Below are positions 61,348-64,000 of a stretch of 64,000 bases of DNA, one piece after another. The stretch is taken from contig JAKIUK010000002.1 of NCBI GenBank assembly GCA_021647585.1, positions 1-64,000 of the forward strand, in the 5' to 3' direction. This DNA is from Methylococcaceae bacterium. GTDB taxonomy: Bacteria; Pseudomonadota; Gammaproteobacteria; Methylococcales; Methylomonadaceae. The translations under genes were made by a program, and so were the position numbers. Within the stretch, counting starts at the first letter, position 1, and the number at the start of each line of letters is the position of its first letter. The notes under the pieces were generated by a model. That model was not told the DNA's origin, did no database searches, and saw only the letters and a program-made list of their open reading frames with translations.

Positions 61348-63012
61348 TTATTTTTCTAATTGCTTGAAGAGATCACCTAAGGTAGCTGAACCCGCATTTG
61401 CTTGTTGACCGTAGTCTTTCATAGCACTCGCTTCGTCATCATTATCTTTAGCTTTAATTGATAATGAAATTGACTTAGTCTTCTTATCAACACCAATGAA
61501 TTTGGCTTCAATTTCATCGCCTTCGTTCAGTAATGTACGTGCATCTTCAACACGATCGCGCTGAATTTCTGAAGCTCGCAAATAGCCCTCTATATTATCG
61601 GACAATTCAATAACAGCACCTTTGGCATCAACAGATTTAACTTTACCTTTAACCAGGCTGCCTTTTTCATGCAATGCAATGAAGTTTTGGAATGGATCTT
61701 GTTCCAGTTGTTTAATCCCTAATGAAATACGTTCACGCTCTGAATCAACCGCTAAAATAACAGTTTCAACTTCATCGCCTTTTTTGTAATTACGAATGGC
61801 TTCATCATCATTTTCATTCCAGGTGATATCAGAAGTATGAACCAGACCATCAATACCGCCATCCAGACCAATAAACACACCAAAATCAGTAATAGATTTG
61901 ATTTTCCCTGATATTTTGTCACCTTTGTTATGCGTTGCAGCAAATTCATCCCAAGGGTTAGTTCGACATTGTTTCATACCTAAAGAAATTCGACGACGTT
62001 CTTCGTCAATCTCCAGCACCATAACCTCAACATCATCACCTAATTGAACAACTTTAGATGGATTAACGTTTTTATTAGTCCAATCCATTTCTGATACATG
62101 AACTAAACCTTCCACACCTTCTTCAATTTCGACAAAACAGCCGTAATCAGTCAGGTTGTTCACTTTACCATGTACACGAGTTGCTGCAGGATAACGGTTG
62201 GCAATTTCTTTCCATGGGTCTTCACCCATTTGTTTCATGCCTAATGAAACACGCGTTTTCTCTTTGTCAAATTTAAGTACTTTGACTTCGATTTCTTCAC
62301 CAATTTCCACACATTCAGATGGATGGCGAACACGACGCCATGCCATATCTGTAATATGTAATAAACCGTCAATGCCGCCCAGATCGATAAATGCACCGTA
62401 GTCTGTCAAGTTTTTAACTATACCTTTAACTACAGCACCATCTTCCAGAGTTTTCATTAACTCTTCTCTTTCTGCGCTGTATTCTTTTTCTACTACTGCA
62501 CGACGAGAAAGAACTACGTTATTACGTTTCTGGTCAATTTTTATAACTTTAAATTCAAGATCACGGCCTTCAAGGAAAGTAGTATCTCTAATTGGACGTA
62601 CATCAACTAATGAACCTGGCAAGAAAGCACGTAATGCACCTACTGCAACAGTAAAACCGCCACGCACTTTACCATTAATACGTCCAACAATTGTCTCTTC
62701 ACCTTCAAAGGCTTTTTCTAGCTCGCCCCAGGCTCTGTTTTTCTTGGCTTTGTCACGGGAAAGAAGCGTTGAACCTAGACCATCTTCAAATAAATCAAGA
62801 GCCACCTCGATTTCATCACCAACTTCAACTTCCAAGTCACCATCGGCATTTAAAAACTGCCATTTTGGAATAACACCCTCTGACTTGGCTTGGGCACTCA
62901 CGATAACAAAATCATTATCGATATCAATAACAGTACCCATTAACATAGCACCAGGACGCATTTCAGTCCTGATTAGACTTTCTTCAAATAATTCAGCAAA
63001 GCTCTCGCTCAT
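61348..63012 (-). CDS. rpsA: 30S ribosomal protein S1
   Basis: This 554-residue protein is built from six S1 OB-fold repeats, for example GIVKNLTDYGAFIDLGGIDG, GKVNNLTDYGCFVEIEEGVE and GKIKSITDFGVFIGLDGGID. It binds mRNA at the ribosome. It lies between cmk and ihfB, the conserved gammaproteobacterial order. Confidence 0.98.
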   Translation of the reverse strand: MSESFAELFEESLIRTEMRPGAMLMGTVIDIDNDFVIVSAQAKSEGVIPKWQFLNADGDLEVEVGDEIEVALDLFEDGLGSTLLSRDKAKKNRAWGELEKAFEGEETIVGRINGKVRGGFTVAVGALRAFLPGSLVDVRPIRDTTFLEGRDLEFKVIKIDQKRNNVVLSRRAVVEKEYSAEREELMKTLEDGAVVKGIVKNLTDYGAFIDLGGIDGLLHITDMAWRRVRHPSECVEIGEEIEVKVLKFDKEKTRVSLGMKQMGEDPWKEIANRYPAATRVHGKVNNLTDYGCFVEIEEGVEGLVHVSEMDWTNKNVNPSKVVQLGDDVEVMVLEIDEERRRISLGMKQCRTNPWDEFAATHNKGDKISGKIKSITDFGVFIGLDGGIDGLVHTSDITWNENDDEAIRNYKKGDEVETVILAVDSERERISLGIKQLEQDPFQNFIALHEKGSLVKGKVKSVDAKGAVIELSDNIEGYLRASEIQRDRVEDARTLLNEGDEIEAKFIGVDKKTKSISLSIKAKDNDDEASAMKDYGQQANAGSATLGDLFKQLEK

Positions 63013-63162
63013 TTTTTCTTTCCCACACTTGTTTTAAAATATACTCTTTCTTCATCAACAAACCCCTTAAGGTTCGTAATTTTCATGGAGAGTAATCAAC
63101 AAGCTAACATTTATCAAAGTTAAAAAACAAAGCCGTAAATAATCACGACTACCTAATAGGTT

Positions 63163-63819
63163 CTAACGAACCCAATTCAAAACCTCTTCAATTACCTGTA
63201 TTATAGATAAATTAGAAGAATCAATATAAAGAGCATCCTCCGCAGCTATTAACGGAGCTATTGCACGTTGTTGATCTCTGTGATCCCGCAATTTTATCTC
63301 TTCAGTTATCTGTATAAGGTTAGCATCAATTCCTTTTTCAATCAACTGTTTGTACCGTCTTTCCGCCCTTTCTTTAGCACTGGCAGTCAAATAAACTTTA
63401 TTAGCAGCATCAGGGAAAACAACGGTTCCCATATCTCGACCATCAGCGACCAATCCTGGTGCTTGCTGAAAATCTTTCTGTTTTTGTAGCAATACTGCAC
63501 GTACTTCTGGGTAGGCAGCGATGATTGATGCTGTATTACCTGTGTTTTCAGTGGGCAGTTTATGGGTAATATCTATTCCATTCAAATTCACAATTAGCTC
63601 ATCACCACAGTCAAACTCTAGCTGCATGGCTCCAGCTACCTTAACCACCGCCTTAACATCTGACAATTCAATATTGTTATTTAATGCTGCAATAGCTAAA
63701 GCGCGATAAATAGAGCCACTATCTAGATAATTCCAACCTAGCTGTTTTGCAACAGCTCTACTAACCGTCCCCTTTCCAGCACCACTGGGGCCATCAATAG
63801 TTAAAACAGGAACACTCAT
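63163..63819 (-). CDS. cmk: Cytidylate kinase
   Basis: This 218-residue kinase phosphorylates CMP and dCMP. P-loop GPSGAGKGTVS at residue ~10, followed by LDSGSIYRALAIAAL and the substrate-binding DGRDMGTVVFPDA, define the family. Its start overlaps the aroA stop by 4 bases (ATGA). Confidence 0.97.
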   Translation of the reverse strand: MSVPVLTIDGPSGAGKGTVSRAVAKQLGWNYLDSGSIYRALAIAALNNNIELSDVKAVVKVAGAMQLEFDCGDELIVNLNGIDITHKLPTENTGNTASIIAAYPEVRAVLLQKQKDFQQAPGLVADGRDMGTVVFPDAANKVYLTASAKERAERRYKQLIEKGIDANLIQITEEIKLRDHRDQQRAIAPLIAAEDALYIDSSNLSIIQVIEEVLNWVR

Positions 63820-64000
63820 GTTAGCTGTAATCCTAGTTGAGTAGCCAAATCACGAAACTCAGGAAATGATGTATTTACATTTTCACAATCATGAATTGTT
63901 ATAGGCGCTGTAGCACGCAAGCCAGCAATGGAAAATGACATGGCAATTCGATGATCTCCATGAGAAAAAACTTCACCCCCCCCTATTGAATCACTGGTCT
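63816..64000 (-). CDS. aroA: 3-phosphoshikimate 1-carboxyvinyltransferase (EPSP synthase), C-terminal part
   Basis: The last ~60 codons read GGGEVFSHGDHRIAMSFSIA followed by GLRATAPITIHDCENVNTSFPEF, the hallmark C terminus of AroA, which makes EPSP in the shikimate pathway. The gene runs off the right edge. A run of eight G in the coding strand (63976-63983) encodes the Gly-Gly-Gly. It overlaps cmk by 4 bases. Confidence 0.96.
   Translation of the reverse strand, partial: TSDSIGGGEVFSHGDHRIAMSFSIAGLRATAPITIHDCENVNTSFPEFRDLATQLGLQLT

Overview
The window looks like chromosomal DNA of an AT-rich gammaproteobacterium. The gene order aroA-cmk-rpsA-ihfB-lapA, a System I cytochrome c maturation (ccm) operon, feoABC, rppH, ligA, hrpA and proS all fit this. 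A multihaem c-type cytochrome, a di-haem peroxidase with a sigma-54 promoter, an acetaldehyde-type dehydrogenase and the repeat families together suggest a methanotroph-like member of the Methylococcales. That assignment is an inference and no marker gene here proves it.

Layout. 1-5456 (minus strand) is an accessory, defence-like operon: a ribbon-helix-helix protein, a 940-residue SNF2/RapA-type helicase, an AlbA/Schlafen-domain ATP-binding protein, a Phd/VapC toxin-antitoxin pair, and the first ~49 codons of a type III (Mod-like) DNA methyltransferase cut off by an IS3-family element that runs off the left edge. ssb follows on the plus strand. 6550-16667 is a GC-richer surface-protein island: a glycine-rich exported protein, a small YD/TIG/thrombospondin-3 protein, a REP-associated tyrosine transposase flanked by REP hairpins, and a giant 2303-residue PKD-TIG-YD (RHS) protein. 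A divergent LuxR-type regulator lies beside it. 18245-23415 carries a Kef-type antiporter, an aldehyde dehydrogenase and hemN. 23424-30243 is ccmABCDEFG plus ccmI, transcribed right to left, with no ccmH. A 241-bp hairpin-forming repeat occupies the ccmG-ccmI gap where ccmH is normally found.

30528-41701 holds a diguanylate cyclase, ligA, rppH, a HAD phosphatase, a lipoprotein, small membrane proteins, a rhomboid protease and hrpA. 41879-46497 holds a five-haem cytochrome and a MauG/CcpA-type di-haem peroxidase, separated by a 1.26-kb gene-free region that contains an inverted-repeat element and a sigma-54 promoter with a possible upstream activator site. 46864-55257 holds a membrane-anchored patatin, a DUF938 methyltransferase gene truncated by a dispersed repeat, a FemAB/GNAT-like protein, a YihY-family protein and a MASE1-CHASE hybrid histidine kinase. 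The right end is core: proS, feoABC with a Fur-like box, lapA, ihfB, rpsA, cmk and the 3' end of aroA.

The haem-related genes (hemN, ccm, two c-type cytochrome genes, feo iron uptake) form a functional theme: iron import, haem synthesis, haem attachment, and the exported cytochromes that use it. The intergenic DNA is full of small inverted-repeat elements of at least five kinds. One has inserted into another (31818-31967), one has destroyed a gene (49302-49475), and one lies where ccmH should be. No tRNA, rRNA or CRISPR array was seen.
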